Positions 1 to 11,364 of a stretch of DNA of 40,241 nucleotides are shown here, piece after piece. The translations under genes and the position numbers were made by a program. The stretch is from Opitutus sp. GAS368 (GTDB taxonomy: Bacteria > Verrucomicrobiota > Verrucomicrobiia > Opitutales > Opitutaceae), in contig CAMDOO010000024.1 of the NCBI GenBank assembly GCA_945903545.1, forward strand, positions 1-40,241, given 5' to 3'. Positions within the stretch are counted from its first letter, which is position 1, and each line of letters opens with the position of its first letter. The notes beneath the pieces were generated by a model that was given only the letters and a program-made list of their open reading frames with translations, searched no databases and was not told where the DNA came from.

Positions 1-29
1 GTCTCCCCCCGAGAGGACAAAGGCCGGTT

Positions 30-1523
30 TTAAGGTCGCAGCTGATATCCCCGAGCCAGTTCAAGGAAGTCCGCGACCTCGCGTTCCAGCCGGGCCGGCG
101 ACCAGCCCAACGCGGCGCCCATCACTTCGGCCACCGCCGGGGCCACCGCCACAGCCGCCGCCGCATCCAGCAGCAGCGACCGTGTCCGGCGGGAAAGCAC
201 ATCCTCGATCCGCCGGGCCTGTTCCGCCTGCACTGCCCGGAGCACATCGCCCCGGGTGAGCTGAAGGCCCGGGTGCAGCGGTGATTCCCGTCCTGACGCA
301 TCGGGTGCGGACACCGTGAGTTTGAGGGTCGCCGTGCGGCTGTCCTGAGACGGCAGTCCGCCCACCTCCGCCGCGCGCGTCACCGCGTCTTCCGCCATCT
401 TGCGGTATGTGGTCCATTTGCCCCCGGTGATGGTCACGATGCCGCCCGTCCCGACCAGCACGGTGTGGTCGCGCGCAATCGCCGCCGTACGGGCGGACTT
501 GCCGGCAGTCACGAGCGGGCGGATCCCGGCATAGACACTCAGGATGTCACCCGGCCCCGGCCGGCGGTCGAGGTAGTGGGCGGCGTGCTCGAGGAGGAAC
601 TCCACTTCCGAGGCGAGGGCCCGGGGCTCCATCTCGGCCCGGGCGACGTGGGTGTCGGTCGTGCCAAGAATCACGCGGCCCAGCCAGGGCACCAAGAAGA
701 GCACGCGCCCATCGGCGGTCTTGGGCACCAGCATGGCGGCATCGCCGGGGAAGAACTCCGCCGGTAGCACGAGATGTGCGCCCTGACTGTAGGTGAGGAT
801 CGGTTCAGCCGTCGGATCCTCCTGCCGGCGGAGTTCGTCGGTGAAGATGCCGGTGGCGTTGATCACGGTCCGTGCCCGCACCGGGATGATTTCGCCGGTC
901 TCGACGTCGTGAGCCTCGACGCCCACCACCCGATCGCCCTCGCGCAGCAAGGTACCGGCGCGGCAATAATTCAACACCACAGCCCCGTGCGCCGCCGCCG
1001 TCGCGGCCAGCGCCACGGCGAGACGCGCATCATCAAACTGGGCATCGGAGTAAAGCATGCCGCCGCGGAGCGCGCCGGGGCGGACATTGGGGATTCGACC
1101 GAGCGTTTCGGCCCGCGAAAGGTGCCGCGAGAGATGGGGCTGCTGGCCGCGCGCAAGGAAATCGTAGAGCTTCAGTCCGGCGCCAAGGATGGGCCGGTCG
1201 TACCAACGCTCCAGCGGCACGATGAAATCGAGCGGCCGCACGAGCGACGGCGCATTCGCGAGCAGCCGGTTGCGCTCGAGCAGCGACTCGCGGACAAACG
1301 AAAGATTGCCCTGCTTCAGGTACCGCAGGCCGCCATGGACAAGCTTGGTGCTGCGGCTCGAGGTGGCTTGGGCAAAATCGCCCTGCTCCAGCAGCACGGT
1401 GCGGTAGCCGCGCGAGGCGGCGTCCACCGCGGCACCGAGGCCCGTGGCCCCGCCGCCGATCACAAGGACATCCCACGAGGCGGCTGACTCCCGCAGACAG
1501 GCCAGTCCACGGTTCCGATCCAT
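30..1523 (-). CDS. glpD: FAD-dependent glycerol-3-phosphate dehydrogenase
   Basis: Oxidises sn-glycerol 3-phosphate to dihydroxyacetone phosphate and passes electrons to the quinone pool at the inner membrane. The N-terminus has a dinucleotide-binding turn (VIGGGATGLG, residues 21-30) followed by TSSRSTKLVHGGLRYL, a GlpD signature. The middle contains LGTTDTH and the C-terminal part has TGGKWTTYRKMAEDAV, both typical of this family. I chose the ATG at 1523, giving 497 aa, close to the 501 aa of E. coli GlpD. An in-frame GTG at 1550 would add nine residues (MPEGNPVAA). There is no Shine-Dalgarno sequence at either start. It is the last gene on the left edge; the 29 bases after its stop show nothing. 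No glpF or glpK is in view. Confidence 0.95.
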   Translation of the reverse strand: MDRNRGLACLRESAASWDVLVIGGGATGLGAAVDAASRGYRTVLLEQGDFAQATSSRSTKLVHGGLRYLKQGNLSFVRESLLERNRLLANAPSLVRPLDFIVPLERWYDRPILGAGLKLYDFLARGQQPHLSRHLSRAETLGRIPNVRPGALRGGMLYSDAQFDDARLAVALAATAAAHGAVVLNYCRAGTLLREGDRVVGVEAHDVETGEIIPVRARTVINATGIFTDELRRQEDPTAEPILTYSQGAHLVLPAEFFPGDAAMLVPKTADGRVLFLVPWLGRVILGTTDTHVARAEMEPRALASEVEFLLEHAAHYLDRRPGPGDILSVYAGIRPLVTAGKSARTAAIARDHTVLVGTGGIVTITGGKWTTYRKMAEDAVTRAAEVGGLPSQDSRTATLKLTVSAPDASGRESPLHPGLQLTRGDVLRAVQAEQARRIEDVLSRRTRSLLLDAAAAVAVAPAVAEVMGAALGWSPARLEREVADFLELARGYQLRP

Positions 1524-1612
1524 GGCGGCGACTGGGTTTCCCTCGGGCACGGGTCCAGTCAGGACGCCGGTGCCGGTCAGGACAACCGAAACCAGGATGG
1601 AGCCTGACCAAG

Positions 1613-1643
1613 AAAAAGCGGCATGGGCCGGAGCCCATGCCGC
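1613..1643 (-). terminator. Rho-independent terminator after ahcY
   Basis: On the minus strand an 11-bp perfect stem (GCGGCATGGGC / GCCCATGCCGC, 1643-1633 and 1628-1618) with a 4-base loop is followed by five T residues (1617-1613). It lies 50 bases past the ahcY stop, between ahcY and glpD, so it should separate the metK-ahcY unit from glpD. Confidence 0.85.
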
Positions 1644-1663
1644 GTGAATCGATCCGCCAACCC

Positions 1664-1688
1664 GGCGGTCACGGAGTGACCGCCCTAC
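1664..1688 (-). repeat. GTAG-headed hairpin repeat (REP-like), copy 1
   Basis: Read on the minus strand this begins GTAGG at 1688 and contains a perfect 9-bp stem GGCGGTCAC / GTGACCGCC around a TCC loop (1664-1684). It ends five bases from the ahcY stop codon. An almost identical copy lies at 17592-17617 on the other strand. Confidence 0.7.
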
Positions 1689-1692
1689 CGGA

Positions 1693-3123
<1,431 letters not shown>

Positions 3124-3151
3124 AATAGGGGGCGGATGCTGGAGGTTGGGC

Positions 3152-4360
<1,209 letters not shown>

Positions 4361-4536
4361 AGGATTGAAGGGATCACGGAAGCGGGCGCCACTCCGTGCC
4401 GCAAGACGAATATCGTCATATCCGGATGCAACGATGCAAAGCGTCATACCGCGGCCGCACCCCGCCGGTCCCGGCGCCCGGCCATGGCCGCGAGCTTTTT
4501 TCTGGAGATGCCGCCCGGCTTCAATATCCCAGCGCC
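4361..4536 (-). promoter_or_regulatory. metK leader region with several potential hairpins
   Basis: This 176-base gap between metK (minus) and the HPt gene (plus) must hold both promoters. On the minus strand I can fold GACGA-TAT-TCGTC and CACGGA ... TCCGTG close to the metK start, and an imperfect CTGGGAT ... ATCTCCAG hairpin followed by six A residues further upstream. It does not match the SAM-I, SAM-II or SAH riboswitch consensus that I know. A SAM-sensing leader is conceivable from the position only. Confidence 0.2.
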
Positions 4537-4899
4537 ATGCCCCAAACGCCCATCATCGATCCGCAGGCGATCGACAACCTGCGCATGCTGAACCCCGATG
4601 ACGGCGATGAGTTCCTGCGGGAAATCGTGGCCATCTTTGTCTCCGACACCCCGAAACGCCTGACCGAGCTCGACGAATGCTTGGTGAGCGGCGATGCGGT
4701 GAAGTTCGTGCGGGCCGCGCACAGCATCAAGGGCAGCTCCTCGAATCTCGGTGCCACGGCCCTGCGCCAGGCGGCGGACACGCTCGAACAACACGCCAAG
4801 CAGTCGGGCTTGCACAAGGTGGAAACCCTGATCGCCGCGGTGCGCAGCGAGTTCGGCCACGCCGAGCAGGAGCTCGCCCGCCTGATCAAGACACCCTGA
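4537..4899 (+). CDS. HPt domain phosphotransfer protein
   Basis: A single-domain histidine phosphotransfer protein of 120 aa, expected to carry a phosphoryl group between a hybrid sensor kinase and a response regulator. The phospho-acceptor is His62 in the motif [14 protein letters not shown], which matches the HPt signature (H-x-x-K-G-x-S/A); helical segments precede and follow it. I chose the ATG at 4537 ([13 protein letters not shown]); an open extension back to 4396 (about 47 residues) has no domain character and lies in the metK leader. No kinase or regulator gene is adjacent, so its partners are elsewhere. It converges with the downstream glycosylase gene, 18 bases apart. Confidence 0.85.
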   Translation: MPQTPIIDPQAIDNLRMLNPDDGDEFLREIVAIFVSDTPKRLTELDECLVSGDAVKFVRAAHSIKGSSSNLGATALRQAADTLEQHAKQSGLHKVETLIAAVRSEFGHAEQELARLIKTP

Positions 4900-4917
4900 G
4901 CGGCGGCTAGGCCCGGA

Positions 4918-5832
4918 TTATTTCCCGAGGAAAAACCCCCTCTGGCGGTCGCTGATCTCGAGGCCGGCCTTTTCCATCACCTTCAGCAGGTCCTCCCAGA
5001 TCAGGCGCTTGTTCTGGCTGGACGGCGTGTGCAGCACATAGCTGGGATGGTAGGTCACCATCAGCGGACGGCCGGCAAACGTATGCCAGTGGCCCCGCAC
5101 CTCGCCGAGCGCGCGGAATGTCCCGGCACCGAGCAGCCCCTCCGCCGCCGTCTTGCCCAGCGCTACGATCAGCTGCGGCGCCACCACCTCGATCTGGGCC
5201 GTGAGGTAAGGCAGGCAGTACGCCATCTCCCCGGCAGTTGGCGGACGGTTGCCGTACTGGACGCCACCGGCGGACACCGGCATCTGCGGGCGCCAGTTCA
5301 TGATGTTGCCGATGTAGACATCCGGGCGCTCGAGACCCATGGCGCCGATCATCTTGGTGAGCAACTGACCGGCTGGGCCGACAAACGGCTCGCCCTGCTG
5401 CTCCTCTTCCGCCCCGGGGGCCTCGCCGACAAACATGATGCGCGTCTCGATGTTCCCGACGCCAAAGACGACCTGGCCGCCCGGGCGCACGTTGGCCCTG
5501 CAGGTGGGATCGGACAAGACGAGTTCGCGCAGGGCCGCCCAGCGGTCGGCCTTGTCGCCCTCGGGCAAGCGCACGACCGGGGCGGGCGGCAGGGACGGCT
5601 CGGACTTGGCCGCGGGGGCGGCAACGGCCTTGGCCGGGGCCGAGACCGCCGGAGCCGGCGAAAACGTCGGCGCCGAGACCGGGGCCGGCCGGGGCTGGGC
5701 GGCCGCTGACGTGGCCGGTGCCAGGGCCCGCCGCAGCAACGCCACGCTCTCGTCCGAGATCGAGACCGTGCGCTTCCCCTCCGCCTTGAGGCGCTGCAAT
5801 TCGGAGGTGAGGGCGGCGAGAGACCGTTGCAT
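4918..5832 (-). CDS. Uracil-DNA glycosylase, family 4 type, lacking part of the Fe-S ligand set
   Basis: Predicted to remove uracil from DNA. The core is recognisable: GVGN at 124-127, the active-site motif [12 protein letters not shown] at 136-147, FVGPAGQLL at 150-158, and the second motif HPSYVLH at 262-268. The first 90 residues are a low-complexity Ala/Pro-rich linker after a short helix ([14 protein letters not shown]), so 304 aa is longer than the usual family-4 enzyme of about 200. Family 4 normally binds a 4Fe-4S cluster through four cysteines; here I see only Cys111 and Cys206. The partner of Cys111 is Asn114, and the usual KCRPP motif reads NWRPQ, with Trp180 at the Cys position. 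The start is the ATG at 5832. The gene lies 14 bases after riboflavin synthase on the same strand. Confidence 0.85.
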   Translation of the reverse strand: MQRSLAALTSELQRLKAEGKRTVSISDESVALLRRALAPATSAAAQPRPAPVSAPTFSPAPAVSAPAKAVAAPAAKSEPSLPPAPVVRLPEGDKADRWAALRELVLSDPTCRANVRPGGQVVFGVGNIETRIMFVGEAPGAEEEQQGEPFVGPAGQLLTKMIGAMGLERPDVYIGNIMNWRPQMPVSAGGVQYGNRPPTAGEMAYCLPYLTAQIEVVAPQLIVALGKTAAEGLLGAGTFRALGEVRGHWHTFAGRPLMVTYHPSYVLHTPSSQNKRLIWEDLLKVMEKAGLEISDRQRGFFLGK

Positions 5833-5846
5833 GGCGGAACGAAAGG

Positions 5847-6458
5847 CTAGGAAAGCTTGGGTGCACCCAAGCGGGCCGCGAGCAACTGGTCCACGTACTT
5901 CCCCAGGAGATCGAACTCGAGATTGACCCGGTCCCCCGCCCGGCGGCCGGCGAGATTCGTGGCCGTCCAGGTGTGGGGAATCAGCCAGACTGAGAACTCG
6001 TCGCCCGCGACCTCGCCCACGGTGAGGGAGATGCCGTCGATCGCGACACTGCCCTTCGGCACGAGCAGGCGGCCGCTGCCCGCGGGGGCCCGCACCCGCA
6101 GATGATGGTCCGCCCCGCGGGGCTCGAGCACCACGATCTCGCCGGGGCCATCGATGTGGCCGGTGACGAAATGCCCGCCCAGCTTCCCGCCCACCCGGAG
6201 GCTCGACTCGAGGTTCACCACGGAGCCGGGCTTGAGGTCGCCGAGATTCGTGACGCGCAATGTCTCCTCCAGCAGATCGAACTCCACGGCGTCCGGGCCG
6301 ATCAGGGCCGCGGTCAGGCAGCAGCCGTTCACGGCGATGCTGTCACCCAGCGCGACGGACTTGAGCAGGTCACCCGCCGCCACGCGCAGCCGCCAGCCCG
6401 CGCCGCGCGGGGAGAGATCCCGCACGCGGCCCGCTTCCTCGATGAGACCGGTGAACAT
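5847..6458 (-). CDS. ribE: Riboflavin synthase, alpha subunit type
   Basis: Dismutates two 6,7-dimethyl-8-ribityllumazine molecules to riboflavin and a pyrimidinedione. It shows the two lumazine-binding repeats: [10 protein letters not shown] with [13 protein letters not shown] in the first half, and [13 protein letters not shown] with [12 protein letters not shown] in the second. The length is 203 aa, as expected. The start ATG at 6458 gives the canonical MFTGLIEE. Its C-terminal codons lie in an 18-bp perfect palindrome (5855-5872). It is divergent from leuS with an 84-base gap, and is followed by the glycosylase gene. Confidence 0.96.
   Translation of the reverse strand: MFTGLIEEAGRVRDLSPRGAGWRLRVAAGDLLKSVALGDSIAVNGCCLTAALIGPDAVEFDLLEETLRVTNLGDLKPGSVVNLESSLRVGGKLGGHFVTGHIDGPGEIVVLEPRGADHHLRVRAPAGSGRLLVPKGSVAIDGISLTVGEVAGDEFSVWLIPHTWTATNLAGRRAGDRVNLEFDLLGKYVDQLLAARLGAPKLS
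5855..5872 (-). terminator. Perfect 18-bp palindrome at the 3' end of ribE, possible terminator
   Basis: GCTTGGGTG/CACCCAAGC is a perfect palindrome inside the last codons of riboflavin synthase. On the minus strand it is followed by TTTCC and the TAG stop. A hairpin of 7 bp with a TGCA loop would form. The T run is short, so termination would be weak at best; it could also act as a processing or attenuation site before the glycosylase gene. Confidence 0.35.
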
Positions 6459-6542
6459 GGGAGGTGAAGGTCAGGCGCGAACGCCAGTGACCGCGGAGAT
6501 TGACCGACCAGATGAAAGTTTCACAGTGGCTGATTCCATACG

Positions 6543-9149
6543 ATGGCTACCAACAGCAAAGACTACGACTTTCGGCAGATCGAGGCGCACTGGCAATCCT
6601 TCTGGGAGAAAAACCAGTCCTTCAAGGCGGTCGCGGACCCGACCCGACCGAAGTACTACATTCTGGACATGTTCCCCTACCCCTCCGGGGCGGGTCTGCA
6701 CCTGGGCCACTGCGAGAACTACGCCATCACGGACATCATGGCCCGCTATCAGCGCGCCCGGGGCCGCAATGTGCTCTATCCGATCGGCTGGGACGCGTTC
6801 GGGCTCCCGACAGAGAATTACGCCGTCAAGACGGGGCGCCATCCGGCGGACGTCACGCGCGAAAACGTCGCCACGTTCCGCCGGCAACTGAAGTCGTTCG
6901 GCGTCTCCTATGACTTCGGCCGCGAGGTCGACACCACTGACCCTAAGTATTTCCGCTGGACCCAGTGGATCTGGCTCCAGTTGTTCAAGCGCGGCCTCGC
7001 CTATGTGGAGGAGAAACCCGTCTGGTGGTGCCCGGCGCTCGGCACGGTGCTGGCCAACGAGGAAATCATCGACGGCAAGTCCGAGGTCGGAAAACACCCG
7101 GTCGAGCGGCGGCCGCTTCGCCAGTGGGTCCTGCGCATCACCGCCTACGCCGACCGGCTGCTGGCGGGATTGCCCGCGCTCGACTGGCCGGACTCGACCA
7201 AGCGCATGCAGGCTGCCTGGATCGGCCGCAGCGAGGGCAGCGAGGTCGAGTTCGACCTGGAAGGACACCCGGGGCTCCGCCTCAAGGTGTTCACCACGCG
7301 CGTCGACACCCTGTTCGGCGCCACCTACATGGTCGTGGCCCCCGAGCACGCCCTGGTCCCGCAGCTCACCCTCCCGGCGCAGAAGCCCGCGGTGGCCGCC
7401 TACATCCGGACAGCCGCGGGCAAGAGCGATCTCGAGCGCACCGATCTGGCCAAGGGCAAGAGCGGCGTCTTCACCGGGGCGTACGCCATCAACCCCGTCA
7501 ACGGCGCCCGACTGCCCGTGTGGGTCGCCGACTATGTTCTGGCGAGCTACGGCACGGGCGCGATCATGGCCGTGCCGGCGCACGACGAGCGCGACTTCGA
7601 GTTCGCCCAGGAATACAAACTGCCGGTGATCCAGGTCATCGCGCCGAAAGACGGACAGCCGGTGGAATTGCCTTTCTGCACCAAAGGCACCGAGGTCCGC
7701 CTGATCAACTCGGGCGACTGCACCGGCCTCACCCCGCCCAAGGCCAAGGAGCAACTCGACCGCCGTTTCGAAGGCGAAGGCCGCGGGCGCGGTGCCGTGC
7801 AATTCAAGCTGCGCGACTGGCTTTTCTCGCGCCAGCGCTACTGGGGTGAACCGTTCCCCATCGTCTGGGTTTCCGAGGAGGACTATGCCACGGCGGTCCG
7901 CCTGGGTGACGGGACACTTTCCACGCCCGACGAGGCGGTCAGCTGCGTGATCGACGGCGTCAGGCGCATGGCCCTGCCGCTCCCAGAAAGCGCCCTACCC
8001 CTGCGCCTGCCGATAGTGACCAACTACCAGCCCACGGGGACCGGCGAGAGCCCGCTCGCGACCATCACCGAGTGGCTGGAAATCTGGTACCAGCCAGCCT
8101 CGGGCTCCGCGGTGCCCGCCAGCCAGCCCCCACCCGGCGCCGACTGGATCCTCGCCCGGCGCGAAACCAACACCATGCCGCAATGGGCCGGCTCGTGCTG
8201 GTATTACCTGCGTTTCACCGACCCCACGAACGACACCGCCCTGGCCTCGCCCGAGGCGCTGGGCACCTGGGGCATGCCTGACATCTACGTGGGCGGCGCC
8301 GAGCACGCGGTGCTCCACCTCCTCTACGCCAGGTTCTGGCACATGGTCCTGTTCGACCTCGGGGTCGTCCCGGCCGAGGAACCGTTCCGCCGTCTTTTCC
8401 ACCAAGGCATCATCCTGGGGGAAGACGGGGAGAAAATGTCCAAGTCCCGCGGCAACGTCGCCAATCCAGACGACTTCATTTCCAGCCACGGCACCGATAC
8501 GCTGCGGCTCTACCTGATGTTCCTCGGGCCCTTGGAGGCAATGAAACCTTGGAACCCCCGCGGCATCGAGGGTGTGCATCGCTTCCTTCAGAAAGTCTGG
8601 CGCGAGTGCCTCGACCTGGAAGGCGGAGTCAATCCGAAGCTCGCGGACGGCGCGGTCGACGCGCCCGAGACCCTGCGCCTGCTCCACGAGACGATCAAGA
8701 AGGTCTCCGAGGACATCGAGGGACTGCGGTACAACACCGCCATCTCCCAGATGATGATCCTCACCAACGCGCTGCAGAAGGCGCCGCAGGTCAGTCGCGG
8801 AACCATGCGGACCTTCCTCCAGCTGTTGGCGCCCTTCGCCCCGCATATCGCCGAGGAGCTCTGGGCCCGCCTCGGGGGCGCCGCTTCCGTCATGACCGCC
8901 CCTTGGCCGGTCCACGACCCGGCGCGGCTCGCGGTCACCGAGTTCAAGCTCGTCGTCCAGGTCAACGGCAAGCACCGCGGCGAACTGCTCGTGCCGGCCG
9001 ACATCACGGAAGCCGGGGCCGTCGCCCTCGCCACGGCCAACGCGAAGGTCGCACCGTTCCTGGCGGGAAAGCCCGTCAAAAGAGTCGTTTACGTACCCCG
9101 AAAGATCCTCAACCTCGTCGTAGAAGTACCTACCACCGGGAACTTGTGA
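6543..9149 (+). CDS. leuS: Leucyl-tRNA synthetase
   Basis: Charges tRNA-Leu with leucine. The class I signature is present as FPYPSGAGLHLGH (HLGH at residues 53-56) and the KMSKS loop as EKMSKSRGN (Lys631 onward). The CP1 editing domain contains TTRVDTLFGATY and GTGAIMAVPAHDERD, the latter including the Asp that positions mischarged leucine analogues. The length of 868 aa matches bacterial LeuRS. The ATG at 6543 is chosen (MATNSKDYDF); there is no Shine-Dalgarno sequence ahead of it. The gene is divergent from ribE, and the FecR-like gene follows after 60 bases. Confidence 0.98.
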   Translation: MATNSKDYDFRQIEAHWQSFWEKNQSFKAVADPTRPKYYILDMFPYPSGAGLHLGHCENYAITDIMARYQRARGRNVLYPIGWDAFGLPTENYAVKTGRHPADVTRENVATFRRQLKSFGVSYDFGREVDTTDPKYFRWTQWIWLQLFKRGLAYVEEKPVWWCPALGTVLANEEIIDGKSEVGKHPVERRPLRQWVLRITAYADRLLAGLPALDWPDSTKRMQAAWIGRSEGSEVEFDLEGHPGLRLKVFTTRVDTLFGATYMVVAPEHALVPQLTLPAQKPAVAAYIRTAAGKSDLERTDLAKGKSGVFTGAYAINPVNGARLPVWVADYVLASYGTGAIMAVPAHDERDFEFAQEYKLPVIQVIAPKDGQPVELPFCTKGTEVRLINSGDCTGLTPPKAKEQLDRRFEGEGRGRGAVQFKLRDWLFSRQRYWGEPFPIVWVSEEDYATAVRLGDGTLSTPDEAVSCVIDGVRRMALPLPESALPLRLPIVTNYQPTGTGESPLATITEWLEIWYQPASGSAVPASQPPPGADWILARRETNTMPQWAGSCWYYLRFTDPTNDTALASPEALGTWGMPDIYVGGAEHAVLHLLYARFWHMVLFDLGVVPAEEPFRRLFHQGIILGEDGEKMSKSRGNVANPDDFISSHGTDTLRLYLMFLGPLEAMKPWNPRGIEGVHRFLQKVWRECLDLEGGVNPKLADGAVDAPETLRLLHETIKKVSEDIEGLRYNTAISQMMILTNALQKAPQVSRGTMRTFLQLLAPFAPHIAEELWARLGGAASVMTAPWPVHDPARLAVTEFKLVVQVNGKHRGELLVPADITEAGAVALATANAKVAPFLAGKPVKRVVYVPRKILNLVVEVPTTGNL

Positions 9150-9209
9150 CTCCGCGTGACTGATTGCATGTTCAGGCATTCGGAAACCGCGAAGCTAATC
9201 CCTGAAACC

Positions 9210-10181
9210 ATGAATGCCTCGGCCATCAAGCACTCCCCCGCCCTGCCCCGGATGGCCATCATCGGCCTGACCTTGTTGCTCGCGCCCACGCTGCAGGCCG
9301 CCGCGGCAAAGAATCCCGTCGGAAAAATGTAAGTCGCGATCCTCGGCGGCTTGGCCGAACTCACCGGCAACGACCAGATCACCGACCTCGCGAAGAAGAC
9401 GGCCCACTCCGTCAACGGGTCCGTGTTGGAAACCAAGAAGTCGGTCAAAAAGGAAGGAGCCGACGAGGTGAAGGCCGACTACTCGGCGATGGTGTTCTCC
9501 AACGGCACAGGCATGTACGTGGACCCCGATTCACGGCTCGAGGTCAAGAAGTTCGAGCAGGAACCCTTCAAGCCCAACCGCACCGACATGGACGTCGAGC
9601 CCTCCGTCTCCCATACGCAAACCGTGCTGACCCACGGGACGGTCGGTCTTTGCACCCCCAAGATGTCGGTCGGCAGCACCATGGTCTACCAGACCCCGCT
9701 CGGCGCCGTGAACATCCGCGGCCGGCGGGTCGTGATCGAGTCCAATGACGAATACACTCTCGTGTCGATGATCGAGGGTGAAAGCACCGTGCGCTCCGGC
9801 GACGGCTCCGCGCTCGCCCTCGGCGGCCAGGTCTTGAAGGCGGGGCAGCAAGCCACCATCCGCCGGGGCTCGGTCGGCCAGCCGCCCATCGTGCAGATCG
9901 AAACCATCCCGCCGAGCGCGATGGCCGCCCTCGACGACAAGGTGGCGATGGCGTGCATCGCCAAGAAGTCCGTCTATTTCGAAGCCGTCGATCGGAGCGT
10001 TGGCTCGGGTGGCGACGCGGCGACGGATTCGCTGGTGGCCGGCGCCGGCGAGGAAAACCAGGGTGACGCCGGCGTTTCCGCATTTGACGAAAGCCCGGCC
10101 CAGGAGCTCGTCGCCGTGGAGGTTGTGCCGGTGAAACTTCCGGTCGAATTCACCGTCAGCCCCGCCCGTGCCGTCAAGTAA
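9210..10181 (+). pseudogene. FecR-domain secreted protein interrupted by an in-frame TAA
   Basis: One continuous frame runs from the ATG at 9210 to 10181 but carries a TAA at 9330-9332. Codons 1-40 encode a signal peptide (hydrophobic MAIIGLTLLLAPTLQAAAA) plus KNPVGKM. After the stop the same frame continues VAILGGLAELTGNDQI and then a FecR-like core: DPDSRLEVKKF, HGTVGLCTPKM, YQTPLGAVNIRGRRVV. The downstream part alone could only start at the TTG at 9351 and would lack the export signal. In relatives as I remember them the signal peptide runs directly into this core, so a single TAC/TAT to TAA change is the simplest reading. The gene heads the exopolysaccharide block. Function is uncertain; FecR domains sense or bind at the envelope. 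Confidence 0.75.
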
Positions 10182-10209
10182 GACCAACCGCAGCTGCGCT
10201 CCCTCGGGC

Positions 10210-11349
10210 ATGCGAAACCGTGCACTGGTGCTCGTGTCTCTGCTGCTCGGCCTCACCGCCCCGTTGCCCCGCGCCTTCGGCCTGATCCGTCTCGACGAAG
10301 GCCGGAACCAAATCTTCGTGACCGGCTCCTTCACGACCGGTTTCAGCTCCAACATCGGGGCCAGCGCAGGCGGCGCGAGCGACAATTACTACAGCGCGGA
10401 TATCGGGGCCCAGTACCAGCGGCACGCCGGACTGATCGTGATGGATGCGTCGGTGGGTCTGAGCGGCACTTCGTACGCCAAGAACTCGGATGAGAACTTC
10501 CGCGATCCCTCGCTGCGGATGGAGCTCAAGAAGGGCACCGGCCGCACCACCGGCTCCCTGAAATTGAGCGCGGCCCGGGAGAGCCGGGCCGATACCGCGG
10601 CCAACCTCCGCAACGAGTCGTGGGCCTATGAGACCACGCTCGATGCGAAATACCCGATGCTGAACGGCCGCTATGGCTTCATCGGCACCGTCGGGACCTC
10701 GCTGCGCGACTTTGCGGACAACAACGACCTGGCCGACCAAAAGAGCATCTCCAGCAGCCTCGATTTCTACTACACTCTGGACGAACGCAGCCTGCTCGGC
10801 GGCTACCGGTTTCGCCAGGAATCAACCTCCTTTGACACGGGCAGCCGCGATCACTCGATCACGGCCGGGGTCAGCGGCCCCTTGTTGTTCCGGCTCAACG
10901 GCAACTTTCGCGTCGGGTACCAGATCCGGACGCCCTATGGGCTGACCACCGGACGGCAAAACTACACCGGCTGGACCGCCAACGGCTCCAGCACCTTGGA
11001 AGTGACCAAGCGGCTCGACTTCGCCGGGCAGCTCTCCCGCGATTTCTCCACCACCTCGACCAATTTCAGCGTCGACACCCTCGGCGGCACCATTCGGGCA
11101 CAGTATCGCTTCAACACCCAGACGGCCTTCACCACCAGCACGGGCATAACGCGGACCCGCTTCCTGGGCACGGTCGCCGGAAACCGCCTGGACACCGCCT
11201 GGACCTGGGACGTGACCGCCCATCGCAGCTTCTTCAGCCAGCATATCCAACTCTCCGTCAGCTACAGTTTCTTCAGGAATTGGTCGAGTGCCAGCTTCTC
11301 TTCCTTCGACCGCAAGAACCTCACGTTCACAGCCAGCGCCAAGTACTAA
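10210..11349 (+). CDS. Outer-membrane beta-barrel protein of the exopolysaccharide locus
   Basis: A 379-aa protein with a signal peptide (MRNRALVLVSLLLGLTAPLPRAFG) followed by alternating polar/hydrophobic strands rich in Thr, Ser, Tyr and Gly, for example SADIGAQYQ, SLDFYYTLDERSLLGGYRF and FRVGYQIRTPYG. The last residues FDRKNLTFTASAKY end in an aromatic, as outer-membrane barrels do. I chose the ATG at 10210; an in-frame GTG at 10168 would overlap the FecR frame and bury the signal peptide. It sits 28 bases after the FecR-like frame and 15 bases before the Wza-type gene, so a role in polymer export or anchoring is inferred from context. The exact family is not recognised. Confidence 0.75.
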   Translation: MRNRALVLVSLLLGLTAPLPRAFGLIRLDEGRNQIFVTGSFTTGFSSNIGASAGGASDNYYSADIGAQYQRHAGLIVMDASVGLSGTSYAKNSDENFRDPSLRMELKKGTGRTTGSLKLSAARESRADTAANLRNESWAYETTLDAKYPMLNGRYGFIGTVGTSLRDFADNNDLADQKSISSSLDFYYTLDERSLLGGYRFRQESTSFDTGSRDHSITAGVSGPLLFRLNGNFRVGYQIRTPYGLTTGRQNYTGWTANGSSTLEVTKRLDFAGQLSRDFSTTSTNFSVDTLGGTIRAQYRFNTQTAFTTSTGITRTRFLGTVAGNRLDTAWTWDVTAHRSFFSQHIQLSVSYSFFRNWSSASFSSFDRKNLTFTASAKY

Positions 11350-11364
11350 CCCAACGGTGATCCC

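Noticed and set aside
4500-4540. Resemblance of ATTGAAGCCGGGCGGC (minus strand) to the SAM-I riboswitch core
   Set aside because: The kink-turn, the GGCAACC element and the pairing partners are absent, and it lies too close to the HPt start.
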